Source: Corynebacterium afermentans subsp. afermentans
GTDB taxonomy: Bacteria; Actinomycetota; Actinomycetes; Mycobacteriales; Mycobacteriaceae
Direction: 5' to 3'
Length of the DNA: 64,000 nt
Assembly: GCF_030408355.1 (NCBI RefSeq)
Contig: NZ_CP046606.1
Coordinates: 2,232,001-2,296,000 of the forward strand
A program made the translations under genes and the position numbers. A model generated the notes under the pieces. That model was not told the origin of the DNA. It saw only the letters and a list, made by a program, of their open reading frames with translations, and ran no database searches. Shown here one piece after another: positions 1 through 8,960 of this stretch (position 1 is its first letter; every line of letters begins with the position of its first letter).

Positions 1-636
1 ACCGTTTTCTTTCAGCCACACCATGTCCCTAGGCAGGTTCACGGTCCACACGTAGGTACGGAACCGTCCGTCGAGAAGCTCAGGCTGCGCTTTGGCTTGC
101 CGCACACTCGGTCCTGCATCGCAGTCCCCCACAGGCGAAAACGTCCCATTCACCAGCAGAAACGTGTCGATATCTGGGAGCAATCGCTGGGACCGCTCAA
201 TCGCGCCAGGATCGAAAGAAATAAGGTGGACCCGCTCGTCCACGTCCATTCCGCGTGAGCGCAGCACCTCGGCGACTGCCTCCTCGAGCGCCGCGCCGAA
301 CGGCGATGGGTGCTTCGTCTCAATCAGAATGTGTTTGCCGGGATATCGGTCGAGCAGATCCAGCAGCTCGTCCAGCAGCATGATCTGCTGCGGATCATCG
401 TTGGTGCCGACGTTGAGTTTGCGGAGCTCGTCGATAGTCATCTGCGCAACTTCGCCGGCGCCATCCGAAGTGCGGTCCACGGTGAGGTCGTGAATAACCA
501 CCACCTGGCCGTCCTTGGAAAGGTTTACGTCGCACTCGATACCTACGATGTCCAGCTTGAGCGCTTCTTCGAACGCACGGCGCGTGTTCTCTGGGTAAAG
601 CCCGTTGAAGCCACGGTGGGCGATAATGCCGGCCAT
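1..636 (-). CDS. Glycerophosphodiester phosphodiesterase, 3' end cut by window edge
   Basis: Hydrolyses glycerophosphodiesters to an alcohol and glycerol-3-phosphate (GDPD family). The frame is open from the ATG at 636 to base 1, 212 codons, so the C-terminus lies outside the window. The N-terminal metal site is complete: HRG at residues 7-9, PENT at 15-18, E34 and D36 in IECDV, and H49 in VIHD. No signal peptide is visible, so a cytoplasmic enzyme is likely. A GGGG purine stretch sits about six bases before the ATG. It follows a second GDPD gene by eight bases, which suggests one transcript. Confidence 0.9.
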   Translation of the reverse strand, partial: MAGIIAHRGFNGLYPENTRRAFEEALKLDIVGIECDVNLSKDGQVVVIHDLTVDRTSDGAGEVAQMTIDELRKLNVGTNDDPQQIMLLDELLDLLDRYPGKHILIETKHPSPFGAALEEAVAEVLRSRGMDVDERVHLISFDPGAIERSQRLLPDIDTFLLVNGTFSPVGDCDAGPSVRQAKAQPELLDGRFRTYVWTVNLPRDMVWLKENG

Positions 637-644
637 CGTCGCCC

Positions 645-1403
645 CTACCCCGCCACCGCCGCGGCCGGCACCTGCTCGAACGCAGCGAGTGCGACGTCCG
701 GGAGGTCGGTGGCGATGACATCGACGCCGTTGTCGGCGCACCAACGCATCTGGCGTGGGGTGTTCACGGTCCAGGTGTAGGTGCGCAACCCCCGGTAGCC
801 CAGCAACTCGCGGCGTATTTGCAGGTGCTGTAGCGCAGGCCCGACGCCATAGGGGCGGGAGAACATGTGGTTCTTCTTGTTCCACCGCATCTCTTTAAGG
901 CGGAACAGGTAGAAGGTCTCCAGCTCGGGCGCCATGTGGGTGAAGTAGCGCACGGCGCGGTGGGAAAACGAGATCACGTGCACGTTCTCGGATTCGTGTA
1001 GCCCGGCGTAACGCAGGGTGCGGAGTGTCTGCTCGTCCACTTCGGGCCCGTAGATGGTGGGGTGTTTGGTTTCGATGTAGATGTGCTTGTCGGGGTAGTC
1101 CTGCATCAGTTCAAGCAGTTCTTCCAGGCACATGATTTGCTGCGGCTCGTCGGCGGTTCCGCAGTTGAGCCGGCGCAAATCAGCGAAGTCCATGCAGTCC
1201 ACGCGACCGCGGCCGTCGGTGGTGCGGTTGACCGAAGCGTCGTGGAAGACCACCACGCGCCCGTCGCGGCTCAAGCGCACGTCGCATTCGATGCCGTGGA
1301 TGGGCAGTTTCAACGCTTCTTCGAACGCCCGGCGCGTCAGCTCCGGGTGGTGGCCGGAGAATCCGCGGTGCGCAACAATCTTGGGAACCCTCAGTTCGCT
1401 CAC
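645..1403 (-). CDS. Glycerophosphodiester phosphodiesterase, second copy
   Basis: Paralogue of the gene just downstream; both proteins read HRGF then RRAFEEALKL. Motifs are HRG at residues 12-14, E39 and D41 in IECDV and H54 in VFHD. The usual PENT motif reads PELT at residues 20-23, so the conserved Asn is Leu in this copy while the metal-binding Glu is kept. I chose the GTG at 1403; an upstream in-frame start at 1460 would add 19 Arg-rich residues and run almost to the divergent gene. A TAGCCT box lies eight bases before the GTG. Activity is probable, but the changed motif makes altered specificity possible. Confidence 0.85.
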   Translation of the reverse strand: MSELRVPKIVAHRGFSGHHPELTRRAFEEALKLPIHGIECDVRLSRDGRVVVFHDASVNRTTDGRGRVDCMDFADLRRLNCGTADEPQQIMCLEELLELMQDYPDKHIYIETKHPTIYGPEVDEQTLRTLRYAGLHESENVHVISFSHRAVRYFTHMAPELETFYLFRLKEMRWNKKNHMFSRPYGVGPALQHLQIRRELLGYRGLRTYTWTVNTPRQMRWCADNGVDVIATDLPDVALAAFEQVPAAAVAG

Positions 1404-1468
1404 GGCCCCTGAGGCTACCCGCGCGCAGCGGGCCCCGCGACCGGAATATTTTTGGAACAATCGCTTCC

Positions 1469-3385
1469 GTGCCTTCCAACTTCCTCGACCACGCCCGCAA
1501 GGCTTTGCATCAGCTGCCGGATGCGCTGCAACGCGCGCGTTCGCGCTATTCCGTCAGGCGCGACGGTGTGCTGGCGTTGCCGATGGGCGTGTTGGAGGTG
1601 TTGGCCGACATTTCCCCGGGCGTGCGCATGGGCGGTCTGCGCCGTTTGCCGCCGAGTTTCCGCGCGGGGCTTGCGGGGGCTGAGGTGGCGACGTGGGGTG
1701 CGGTGTCGCCGTCGCTGCTGCCGCACAGTTGGTGGGCGACAGCGGCGAACGTGGGTGTGTTGCAGGGCATGGGCCATGGCTTTGCGACGGTAGCTTCGCA
1801 AGCCCTCCGCCCCGTCCGCTCCGACGAACCGCAGAGTTTGCTTCCGGCCCCGGTGCGCCTGGCCATGACCGGGGTGACCGCCGGCGTGTTTGCCACGTCG
1901 TTGCGCAGACGCGCGCACCAGGAACAGCTGTTGGAAAGCGACGAGAAGTTCAAGGTCAGCCCGCAGATCCTTGGCATCACGCTGGGCACGCTGGGCTACG
2001 GCGTGGTGCTGCTGATCGGCGACGCGATCCAGGCGTTCATCGACGCGATCAACGAGCTGTTGGGCAAGAAGCTGCCGCCGGTGGCGTCCTGGCCGCTGGC
2101 GATCGCGGGCGGCGGCGCCCTGCTGATTTTGGTGGGCGACCAGATGGTGGTGCGCCGCTTCGCGGTGCGCGTAAGCCGCCAGGCCCAGGAGCTGGATCGC
2201 GAGTTCATGCGTGGCGCGGACCAGCCACAGCGCGCCGAGCGTTCCGGTTCGCCTGACTCGCTGGTGGATTGGGACACGATGGGTCGCCAGGGCCGCGCGG
2301 TGGCGGCCGGCGGGCCGCGCAAGGCCGACATTGAGCGCCTGCTCGAGGGCGAGGCGATGGAGCCGATCCGCATCTTCGTGGGCCTGGACTTGGGCACGGA
2401 GGACACCCCGGATTTCGAGGCTATGGCCGCCGTCGCAATCAAGGAGATGCACCGCACCGGCGCCTTCGAACGCAGCCACATCGCGGTGATGTCGGCGGCG
2501 GGCACGGGGTGGATCAACGACTTTCACACCTCGGGCTTCGAGTTTGTCACCCGCGGCGACTCGGCCGTGGTGGCCATGCAGTACTCCTACCTACCTTCGG
2601 CGTATTCGTACTTGGCGGACCGCAAAAACCCGGTGAACTCCTCGCGCGTGCTCATCGAGGCGATCCGCCGCGAGCTGGAGAGAATCGACCCTCACGATCG
2701 CCCGAAGCTGTACGTCGGTGGCGAGTCGCTGGGCGCGTACGGGGTCTCGGACGCGTTCGAAACCGTCGAGGAGTTCCTCGAGCACACCTCAGGCGGCGTG
2801 TTCACCGGCACGCCCGGGTTTGCCCGCAACCACAGCTACCTGACCAGGCACCGCGAGAAGGGCTCTCCGCAGCGCCTCCCGCTTATCGACGGCGGCCGCC
2901 ACGTCCGCTTCACCGCCCATCCCGCACACCTGCGCCACGACTTCCGTGGCAACGCCTACCGCAACAGCTGGGAAGAACCCCGCTTTGTGTTTGCCCAGCA
3001 CGCCTCCGACCCAGTGGTGTGGTGGGAGCCGTCCCTGGCGTGGAAGGCCCCGGACTGGCTGCGCGAGCCCGGCTCGCGCGGCGAACCCGCCCCCGCCGCC
3101 CAGCACTTGGACGCGCTGGACACGATGCGGTGGATGCCGCTGGTGACGTACTGGCAGGTGGGCATTGACCAGCTGCCGTCAAAGAACTACCCCTCACCGC
3201 ACGGGCACAACTACCACGATGAGACGGTCGCCTATTGGAACGCGGTCATCCACGGCGCGGGCGACGACGCGCACGCCCAAGCGCTTTCCCGCCCCGAGCT
3301 GGTGCGTGTGTCACGCTGGATCCACAACGACGCCACGAAGACCCGAATGCCGACGGACGGTTTCCCTTCTAAGCACGGCTACTAG
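1469..3385 (+). CDS. Membrane alpha/beta-hydrolase family protein (COG4425-like)
   Basis: 638-residue protein starting at GTG 1469. The N-terminal half is hydrophobic, with probable membrane segments between residues 40 and 230. The C-terminal half carries a nucleophile elbow, GESLGAYG, near residue 418, typical of an alpha/beta hydrolase. Length and arrangement match the actinobacterial Abhydrolase_9 family, whose substrate is unknown to me; a role in envelope lipid metabolism is only an inference. No Shine-Dalgarno is seen upstream. The gene faces the GDPD pair. One copy of the dispersed motif GCTTATCGACG (2881-2891) falls inside and codes for LID. Confidence 0.8.
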   Translation: MPSNFLDHARKALHQLPDALQRARSRYSVRRDGVLALPMGVLEVLADISPGVRMGGLRRLPPSFRAGLAGAEVATWGAVSPSLLPHSWWATAANVGVLQGMGHGFATVASQALRPVRSDEPQSLLPAPVRLAMTGVTAGVFATSLRRRAHQEQLLESDEKFKVSPQILGITLGTLGYGVVLLIGDAIQAFIDAINELLGKKLPPVASWPLAIAGGGALLILVGDQMVVRRFAVRVSRQAQELDREFMRGADQPQRAERSGSPDSLVDWDTMGRQGRAVAAGGPRKADIERLLEGEAMEPIRIFVGLDLGTEDTPDFEAMAAVAIKEMHRTGAFERSHIAVMSAAGTGWINDFHTSGFEFVTRGDSAVVAMQYSYLPSAYSYLADRKNPVNSSRVLIEAIRRELERIDPHDRPKLYVGGESLGAYGVSDAFETVEEFLEHTSGGVFTGTPGFARNHSYLTRHREKGSPQRLPLIDGGRHVRFTAHPAHLRHDFRGNAYRNSWEEPRFVFAQHASDPVVWWEPSLAWKAPDWLREPGSRGEPAPAAQHLDALDTMRWMPLVTYWQVGIDQLPSKNYPSPHGHNYHDETVAYWNAVIHGAGDDAHAQALSRPELVRVSRWIHNDATKTRMPTDGFPSKHGY

Positions 3386-4039
3386 CTAGATCCCGCAGGC
3401 CACGCCGGTGGAGTGGTGCGGGCAGTAGCCGTTTGGCACCTTGTGCAGGTACTGCTGGTGCTCTTCCTCGGCCAGGTAGTAGCGCACGCCGCCGGCCTCC
3501 GCGGATTTCACCTCGGTGGTGATGTCGCCGTAACCGGCGCTTTGCAGGTCCTGCTCATACTGGCGGATCCACCCGCGGATCTGCTGCGCCTCTTCTTCGG
3601 TGTCGGTGTAGAAGGCGGAGCGGTACTGCGTGCCCACGTCGTTGCCCTGGCGGTAGCCCTGCGTCGGGTCGTGCGCCTCCAGCGCAGCCTTCACAATTTC
3701 TTTCAGCGTGATCACCTCCGGGTCGTAGACCACCTCCACCGCTTCGACGTGGTTGGTCTGACCGCTGCACACCTCGCGGTAGGTCGGGTTCGGGGTGATC
3801 CCGCCGGCGTAGCCCACCGACGTGGAGTTCACGCCGTCCATCTGCCAGTACATCTTCTCCGCGCCCCAGAAGCAGCCGATGCCCACCAGCACGCGTTTTT
3901 GTCCCTCGCGCCACGGCCCCGTGGTGGGTGTGCCCAGCACGGCGTGCTCGCGCGGGTTGGCGAGGATGGGCTCGGGGCGGCCGGGGAGGGCGGAGTTGGC
4001 GTCGACAAGCTTTGGCTCAGGTGCGAAAAGAAATCCCAT
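3386..4039 (-). CDS. msrA: Peptide methionine sulfoxide reductase MsrA
   Basis: Reduces methionine-S-sulfoxide in proteins, repairing oxidative damage in the cytoplasm. The catalytic motif GCFWGAE has its Cys at residue 56, followed by the family features VGYAGG, a TNHVEAVEV stretch and HDPTQGYRQGNDVG. The C-terminus contains Cys near 205 (NGYCPHH) and 215 (GVACGI), candidate resolving cysteines. The 217 residues include an N-terminal extension of about 45 residues, normal for actinobacterial MsrA. It lies divergent to sodA with a 90-base gap, an arrangement found in other corynebacteria. A dispersed motif copy (4000-4010) lies in the N-terminal extension as KLVDA. Confidence 0.95.
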   Translation of the reverse strand: MGFLFAPEPKLVDANSALPGRPEPILANPREHAVLGTPTTGPWREGQKRVLVGIGCFWGAEKMYWQMDGVNSTSVGYAGGITPNPTYREVCSGQTNHVEAVEVVYDPEVITLKEIVKAALEAHDPTQGYRQGNDVGTQYRSAFYTDTEEEAQQIRGWIRQYEQDLQSAGYGDITTEVKSAEAGGVRYYLAEEEHQQYLHKVPNGYCPHHSTGVACGI

Positions 4040-4129
4040 GCCCCCTACAACGGATTACCTCACAACACTGTTCCCAAATTTTCTCTACCATGGGGCCCGC
4101 AACTGATTCGCAGACGAAAGGAATCAATC

Positions 4130-4732
4130 ATGGCTGTTTACGAGCTTCCCGATCTCCCCTACGCATACGACGCGCTGGAGCCGCACATCTCCTCTGAGAT
4201 TATGACGCTGCACCACGACAAGCACCACGCGACCTACGTCGCTGGCGCCAACGCCGCTCTCGAGGCCCTCGAGGCTGAGCGCAACGGTGAGGCTAACCCG
4301 GACCGCCTGCGCGCCCTGTCCAAGAACCTGGCGTTCAACCTGGGTGGCCACACCAACCACTCCATCTTCTGGAAGAACATGGCGCCGAACGCTGGCGGCA
4401 ACCCGACCGGCGAGATCGCTGAGGCGATCGACCGCGACTTCGGTTCCTTCGAGGCCTTCAAGAAGCAGTTCGCTGGCGTGGCCACCGGCCTGCAGGGCTC
4501 CGGCTGGGCAGTGCTCGGCTACGACCACATCGCCGGCCGCCTGATCATCCAGCAGCTGACCGACCAGCAGGGCAACATCTCCGTGGACTTCACCCCGGTG
4601 CTCATGCTGGATATGTGGGAGCACGCGTTCTACCTGCAGTACAAGAACGTCAAGGCTGACTACGTTGAGGCATGGTGGAACGTTGTCAACTGGGACGACG
4701 TCAACGAGCGTTACGCAAAGGCATCCGCTTAA
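4130..4732 (+). CDS. sodA: Superoxide dismutase, Mn/Fe family
   Basis: Dismutates superoxide to oxygen and hydrogen peroxide. The 200-residue protein has the metal ligands in their family places: H28 in LHHDKHH, H77 in GGHTNHSIFW, and Asp/His in LDMWEHAFY near residues 161-165. I chose the ATG at 4130 because an AAAGGAA ribosome site lies eight bases upstream; longer frames read back into msrA on the other strand. A TACCAT -10 box is visible at 4086-4091. No export signal is seen. GGNPTG and QGSGWAV fit a manganese enzyme, but metal choice cannot be settled from sequence. A strong terminator follows. Confidence 0.97.
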   Translation: MAVYELPDLPYAYDALEPHISSEIMTLHHDKHHATYVAGANAALEALEAERNGEANPDRLRALSKNLAFNLGGHTNHSIFWKNMAPNAGGNPTGEIAEAIDRDFGSFEAFKKQFAGVATGLQGSGWAVLGYDHIAGRLIIQQLTDQQGNISVDFTPVLMLDMWEHAFYLQYKNVKADYVEAWWNVVNWDDVNERYAKASA

Positions 4733-4753
4733 CGACGTTAAGCTACCGCCCTT

Positions 4754-4790
4754 CCCCGGCCCCGCACATTTGTGCCCGGCCGGGGTTTTT
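4754..4790 (+). terminator. Rho-independent terminator after sodA
   Basis: CCCCGGCC pairs with GGCCGGGG, with an inner GCAC/GTGC stem, followed by TTTTT. It lies 22 bases after the sodA stop, so sodA is probably monocistronic. Confidence 0.9.
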
Positions 4791-4809
4791 CTTTCCTAGC
4801 ATGGTGGGC

Positions 4810-5985
4810 ATGCAGAAAGGCAGCCCGGAATACCGTCGCGCAACGTGGGCCATGCTCGCATTCGGGCTAGCCATCTTCAACGCGTTGTACGCAACACAAG
4901 CGCTGCTGCCCACGCTCACCACGGAGTTGGCGGTGAGCCCGTCCACCGCCGCGCTGACCGTCTCCGCCGCCACCGGCGCGCTCGCACTGTGCGTGGTGCC
5001 TGCCTCCATCCTGTCGGAGAAGTACGGCCGCGGGCGCGTGCTGGTGGTCTCGGCGCTGGGCGCGACCGCGCTCGGCCTCGCACTCCCGCTGGCGCAGACG
5101 GCGGGGCAACTCATCGCGTTGCGCGCGGTGCAGGGCGCGCTCATCGCCGGCACCCCGGCTGTTGCCATGACCTGGTTGTCCGAAGAACTCGATTCGCGCG
5201 ACCTGCCCGGCGCGATGGGCCTGTACATCGCCGGTAACTCCATCGGGGGCTTAAGCGGGCGCCTTATCCCCGCCGGGCTTCTGGAGGTCACCTCCTGGCG
5301 ATGGGCCATGTTCGGCAGCGCGCTCGTGGCGTTCACCTTGGCGGCCTTGGCGGCGTGGGCGTTGCCGCAGCAGCGCAACTTCGTGCCGAAGGCGTCGATA
5401 CGCCCCAGCGTCGAAGTGGGCGCGATGCTGGGCCACCTGCGCAACCCGCGGCTGGTGGGGCTGTATGCCACCGCGTTCATCGCCATGGGCGTGTTCGTGT
5501 CCATGTACAACTTCTTCGGCTTCCGCGCCGTGCTTGACTACGGGCTGCCCGCGGCACTGTCGGGCCTGGTGTACGTGGTGTACCTGTCCGGCACCTGGTC
5601 CAGCGCGCGGGCCGGGGCACTTTCACGACGCTACGGGCGCGGCGTGGTCGTGCTCGCCTCCGCGACGATGATGTTGTTGGGCGCATTGGCCGTCGCAGCG
5701 CCGAGCCTCTGGATCGCTTTGGCGGGCCTGCTGGTGTTCACCGCCAGCTTCTTCGCGCTGCACTCCACGGCCTCCGGTTGGGTCGGGCTCATTGCCGAGC
5801 GCGACCGCGCAGAAGCGTCCAGCATGTACGTGTTCTGCTACTACATGGGCTCGTCCATCCTGGGTGCGGCGACCGGCTGGGCGTACGAGGGTTTGCCGTG
5901 GGCAGGGTTCGTCGCGGTGCTGGTGGCGCTGCTCGGCGGGCTGGCACTGGTGTCAACGGCGCTGTGGAAGGCGGAGCGGTACTGA
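4810..5985 (+). CDS. MFS transporter, YnfM-like
   Basis: A 12-helix major facilitator protein of 391 residues in the inner membrane. It resembles the YnfM branch: an N-terminal ALYATQALLPTL helix, the SEKYGRGRV loop 2-3 motif and a GNSIGGLSGR segment in helix 5. The substrate is unknown; this branch is usually annotated as drug or metabolite efflux. I prefer the ATG at 4810 to the one at 4801 because TAGCAT at 4797-4802 is a -10 box exactly seven bases ahead, giving a leaderless message, and no Shine-Dalgarno serves either start. The promoter follows directly on the sodA terminator. Confidence 0.85.
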   Translation: MQKGSPEYRRATWAMLAFGLAIFNALYATQALLPTLTTELAVSPSTAALTVSAATGALALCVVPASILSEKYGRGRVLVVSALGATALGLALPLAQTAGQLIALRAVQGALIAGTPAVAMTWLSEELDSRDLPGAMGLYIAGNSIGGLSGRLIPAGLLEVTSWRWAMFGSALVAFTLAALAAWALPQQRNFVPKASIRPSVEVGAMLGHLRNPRLVGLYATAFIAMGVFVSMYNFFGFRAVLDYGLPAALSGLVYVVYLSGTWSSARAGALSRRYGRGVVVLASATMMLLGALAVAAPSLWIALAGLLVFTASFFALHSTASGWVGLIAERDRAEASSMYVFCYYMGSSILGAATGWAYEGLPWAGFVAVLVALLGGLALVSTALWKAERY

Positions 5986-6019
5986 TCTGCTAGTTGCGCA
6001 AAAGTACCACTAGCAGATC
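5984..6019. repeat. Hairpin repeat, GATCTGCTAG arms
   Basis: GATCTGCTAG at 5984-5993 pairs perfectly with CTAGCAGATC at 6010-6019. It overlaps the MFS stop codon and is close kin to the hairpin at 6077-6113 and the half-copy at 26686. No T-run follows, so it does not look like an ordinary terminator. Confidence 0.75.
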
Positions 6020-6076
6020 CGCTCCTTACTGGCACTCAGTTTCAACATCACCTGGGCAATCAGAAAGTTGGACACG

Positions 6077-6113
6077 TGATCTGCTAGTTGCCCCAAATGA
6101 TGAACTAGCAGAT
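6077..6113. repeat. Second GATCTGCTAGTT hairpin repeat
   Basis: ATCTGCTAGTT pairs with AACTAGCAGAT across a 13-base loop. It lies just beyond the stop codon of the nuclease gene on the minus strand. The two hairpins fill the 130-base gap between convergent genes. Confidence 0.75.
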
Positions 6114-6117
6114 TCGA

Positions 6118-7593
6118 TTACACGCTGCCGAACTCCGGCACGCCCGGCGCGCCGGCGTCCAGGAAGTCGCGCACCGCGCGGGTGGCGCGGCAGTCGTCCT
6201 CGTTGTAGCGCAGCAGCATGTCGCGGGCAGCCTGGTCGCCAAACCGGGCGGCGCGGCGCAGGGCGAGGGAGCGCTCGCCGTCGACGTCGTCGTCTTCCCA
6301 CTCAAAGCCGACCACCGGACCAAGCACCTTCAGGCCCAGCCCGTCGGTGCCCACGAGCGAACGGCGCACATGGGCGAACACGTCCACCCACTCGTCGGAG
6401 GCGATGAACGCGGCAACTTCCCCGGCATCTACGGAGGCGAAGCGCTTGGCCGACGAGCGCAGCCAGTGGTTCTCCCCGCCCGCGGCGTAGCAGTAGGCGC
6501 GGAAGGTCTTGCCCTCCGCATGCGCCGCGGCCCGTCGCGCCATCAGCCAGGACCAGAACGCGGCGAAGTTTTCCTCCTCGGCGTCGCCGCCGACCTCGTC
6601 CCAGGTAGCGAAGGCGCGGTAGTCGGTGCTGTCGAAGGTACCCCACAGGTAGGCCCCTTGGTCCAGGTATGCCTCCATGTCCACGTCCACCTCCACGTCG
6701 GCGCGGGGTGCGGGCGTGAAATCGGATCGCCGCAGGATGGGAATGCCGGCGCGCCAGGCGCGGGCGAGGGCGGCGGGTTCGGGCGGAGCTTCGTCGATAA
6801 GCTGCTGCACCGTATGGATGCCGCGCTCACGCCAGTAGTCGCCGCGGCCGCCCGGAAGCAGCAGCGAGATGTCGTCGAGCTCAACCAGGCGCGGCTCGCA
6901 CAATGGCCAAAAACGGCAGGTGGCGCACTGTTTCAACCGCTTGGGCTCGTCTGGCAGCGGCGCCAGCAGCGCGCCGATAAGCGACTCGATGTAGCGCTCC
7001 GGCTCGCACAGGTACGCGCGCGTGCGGTCCTGCCCGATCACAGCCGCGCGGCCGTCCGCGCGCTCACCGAGCAGCAGGTGCGCAAGCGTGACGCGATAGC
7101 CGTCCACGGTGTGGTGGCGCGCCTTCGCGTGCACCGTCAACGGCTGGGCCAGGCCCAGGCGCCCGGTGGGGATCATGAAAAGCTCGGCGCTCGGATGAGC
7201 CCGCGCCACTCGGTGGTTGGAAATCACCACGGGCAAATACCCGGCGTCGGTGCGCACGAGCACGTCCACGTCCGCCTCCGCGTCTATGCCCTCCACCGCG
7301 CCAACCAAGGTGGCGTTGGTGATCAGGTGCGCGCGGCGTCGAAAAGCATCCTGCGTTGCGGCCACACGGTCCGACCCGGGGTCGATGTCCACACGCACAA
7401 AAGTCTTGCCGGCGCCGTCGCCCACCGCGCGTTTGACGGGCAGCAGGTCGAACACGGTGGCGCGGGCGGCGTCGATCTGCGGCTGGCGCAGCAGCGCCTC
7501 CGGCAATTCGGGTACGTCCGGGTGCGCGCGGCGCTGCCGCTGGCGGAAGCGGCAGCCCACGAGGTCTGAAGCACGCACAGGTTCGTTACTCAC
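6118..7593 (-). CDS. TM0106-type RecB-like nuclease with RNase H-like domain
   Basis: 491-residue protein with two parts. The N-terminal part resembles the RecB/Cas4 nuclease fold: C14, C223, C226 and C232 are spaced as in iron-sulfur-bound members (GCRFR, then CATCRFWPLC). The C-terminal part, from about residue 310, looks like a DEDD exonuclease fold, with VDMEAYLDQG as motif I and LLRYNEDDCRATR as the last motif. This matches the TM0106 family, putative DNA or RNA processing nucleases of unknown role. It stands alone: no Cas, AddAB or restriction gene is next to it. It starts at ATG 7593. Confidence 0.75.
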   Translation of the reverse strand: MSNEPVRASDLVGCRFRQRQRRAHPDVPELPEALLRQPQIDAARATVFDLLPVKRAVGDGAGKTFVRVDIDPGSDRVAATQDAFRRRAHLITNATLVGAVEGIDAEADVDVLVRTDAGYLPVVISNHRVARAHPSAELFMIPTGRLGLAQPLTVHAKARHHTVDGYRVTLAHLLLGERADGRAAVIGQDRTRAYLCEPERYIESLIGALLAPLPDEPKRLKQCATCRFWPLCEPRLVELDDISLLLPGGRGDYWRERGIHTVQQLIDEAPPEPAALARAWRAGIPILRRSDFTPAPRADVEVDVDMEAYLDQGAYLWGTFDSTDYRAFATWDEVGGDAEEENFAAFWSWLMARRAAAHAEGKTFRAYCYAAGGENHWLRSSAKRFASVDAGEVAAFIASDEWVDVFAHVRRSLVGTDGLGLKVLGPVVGFEWEDDDVDGERSLALRRAARFGDQAARDMLLRYNEDDCRATRAVRDFLDAGAPGVPEFGSV

Positions 7594-7681
7594 AATGCCT
7601 CAAACGATACCTGGGCAGGGGTAGTGCCCCGGAAGGTACAGTGAATGGGCGTTAGAGCGAACGATTAGAGGAGATAAAACC

Positions 7682-8317
7682 ATGGGTGTTTTCGAGGCCA
7701 TCCGCAAGTCCCGCGCCAAGACGAAGGCCGAGGTCAAGGCCGCGCAGTCGCACGCACGCCAGCTGGCCAAGCAGGAGGCGAAGGCCGACGAGCGCGTGGC
7801 CAAACTCCTGGACAAGGCGGAAAAGCGCCTGCTCAAGGAAGAGAAGAAGGGCCTGAAGCGCAAGCGGAAGCACGAGAAGGACCTGGCCAAGGCGCACCTG
7901 AAGCGCATCCAGGAGTCCGGCATCACCCAGAAGAAGGCGAAGCAGTGGGTCTCCGCCGCACGCGTGCTGGTGCCGGTGCTGCTGCCGCTGGCGTACAAGG
8001 CGCTGACCTCCCTCCAGCAGGGCCAGGTGAACAACCGCGCCGCCGGTCTGGGGCTGACGTCGCAGGATCTCGCGCGCCACTCCGGCCGCGGCGCCGAGCT
8101 CAAGGCGCGTATCGACGCCGTCCGGCAGAACGTCGAGCACACCGACAACCTCGGCGAGGGCTTCAAGGGCGACGCGCGCGTGCGCCTGGACGAGCTGGAG
8201 CAGGCCGTGCGCAACGCCGAGCACGCCAACCCGGAGCAGCGCCGCCTAGCGCACAACTCCATCGACGAGGACCTGAACAAGCTGGCGGCAGAAGTGCACG
8301 CCAAGCTGTCCAAATAA
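7682..8317 (+). CDS. DUF6474 family protein
   Basis: 211-residue actinobacterial protein of unknown function. Residues 1-85 are extremely rich in Lys, Arg, Ala and Glu and predicted to form a long coiled coil. A hydrophobic stretch follows (VSAARVLVPVLLPLAYKAL, about residues 97-116), then a charged alpha-helical C-terminus. This order of basic coiled coil, one short membrane-like helix and acidic tail is what I recall for DUF6474. GAGGAGATAAAACC precedes the ATG, a good ribosome site, and TACAGT at 7637 may be the -10 box. Membrane association is inferred. Confidence 0.75.
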   Translation: MGVFEAIRKSRAKTKAEVKAAQSHARQLAKQEAKADERVAKLLDKAEKRLLKEEKKGLKRKRKHEKDLAKAHLKRIQESGITQKKAKQWVSAARVLVPVLLPLAYKALTSLQQGQVNNRAAGLGLTSQDLARHSGRGAELKARIDAVRQNVEHTDNLGEGFKGDARVRLDELEQAVRNAEHANPEQRRLAHNSIDEDLNKLAAEVHAKLSK

Positions 8318-8321
8318 GCCG

Positions 8322-8960
8322 CTACAGCACGCCCTGCTCGCGCGCTGACGCCACGGCGGAGGTGCGCGAGCGCACGCCCAGCTTGTCGTAAATGTGGACG
8401 AGGTGGGATTTCACGGTCGCCTCGGAGAGCATGAGCTGGCGGCCGATTTCGCGGTTGGAGGAGCCGGCGGCGACCAGCTGCAGCACCTCCAGCTCGCGCG
8501 GGGTGAGCGACGAGCGCGGGGTGCGCTCGCGGGATTCGAGCCGGTCGCGCACGACGGGGGACATGGTGGCATCGCCGCGTGCGGTGGAGCGCACAGCCGC
8601 GACGAGCTCCTCCGGCGGGGCGTCTTTAAGCAGGTAGCCCACGGCGCCGGCCTCGATGGCACCGAGGATGTCGGCGTCCGTGTCGTAGTTGGTCACCACC
8701 AGCACCTTGGGTGGGTGGGGCATGTTGGCCCGAATCGCGGCGGTGGCTTGGGCGCCGGTGGTCACGCGCTGGCCTTCCGCGCCGGCGCCGAAGCGCAGGT
8801 CCATGAGGATGACATCGATGCCGCCGGCCTGCGCGGTGGCAATCGCGCCTTCGGCGGTGGCTACCTCGGCCACCACTTTGATGTCCTCGGCGGCCTCCAG
8901 TACGGAGCGCAGGCCGAGGCGGACAATCTCGTGGTCGTCAGCCAGCAGTACCCGGATCAA
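8322..8960 (-). CDS. hrrA: Response regulator, NarL/LuxR family, HrrA-like
   Basis: DNA-binding output protein of a heme-responsive two-component system, by similarity to corynebacterial HrrA. The receiver domain has acidic residues in LLADDHE, phospho-acceptor D54 in ILMDLRFG, and the conserved LLKDAPPEE. The C-terminal LuxR helix-turn-helix reads LTPRELEVLQLV and ATVKSHLVHIYDKL. I chose the TTG at 8960 (212 residues) because GAGGAG sits seven bases upstream; an ATG at 8984 has no ribosome site. It overlaps the end of the kinase gene by 23 bases, so the two are translationally linked. In C. glutamicum HrrA controls heme oxygenase and respiratory genes; that target set is not shown here. Confidence 0.85.
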   Translation of the reverse strand: MIRVLLADDHEIVRLGLRSVLEAAEDIKVVAEVATAEGAIATAQAGGIDVILMDLRFGAGAEGQRVTTGAQATAAIRANMPHPPKVLVVTNYDTDADILGAIEAGAVGYLLKDAPPEELVAAVRSTARGDATMSPVVRDRLESRERTPRSSLTPRELEVLQLVAAGSSNREIGRQLMLSEATVKSHLVHIYDKLGVRSRTSAVASAREQGVL

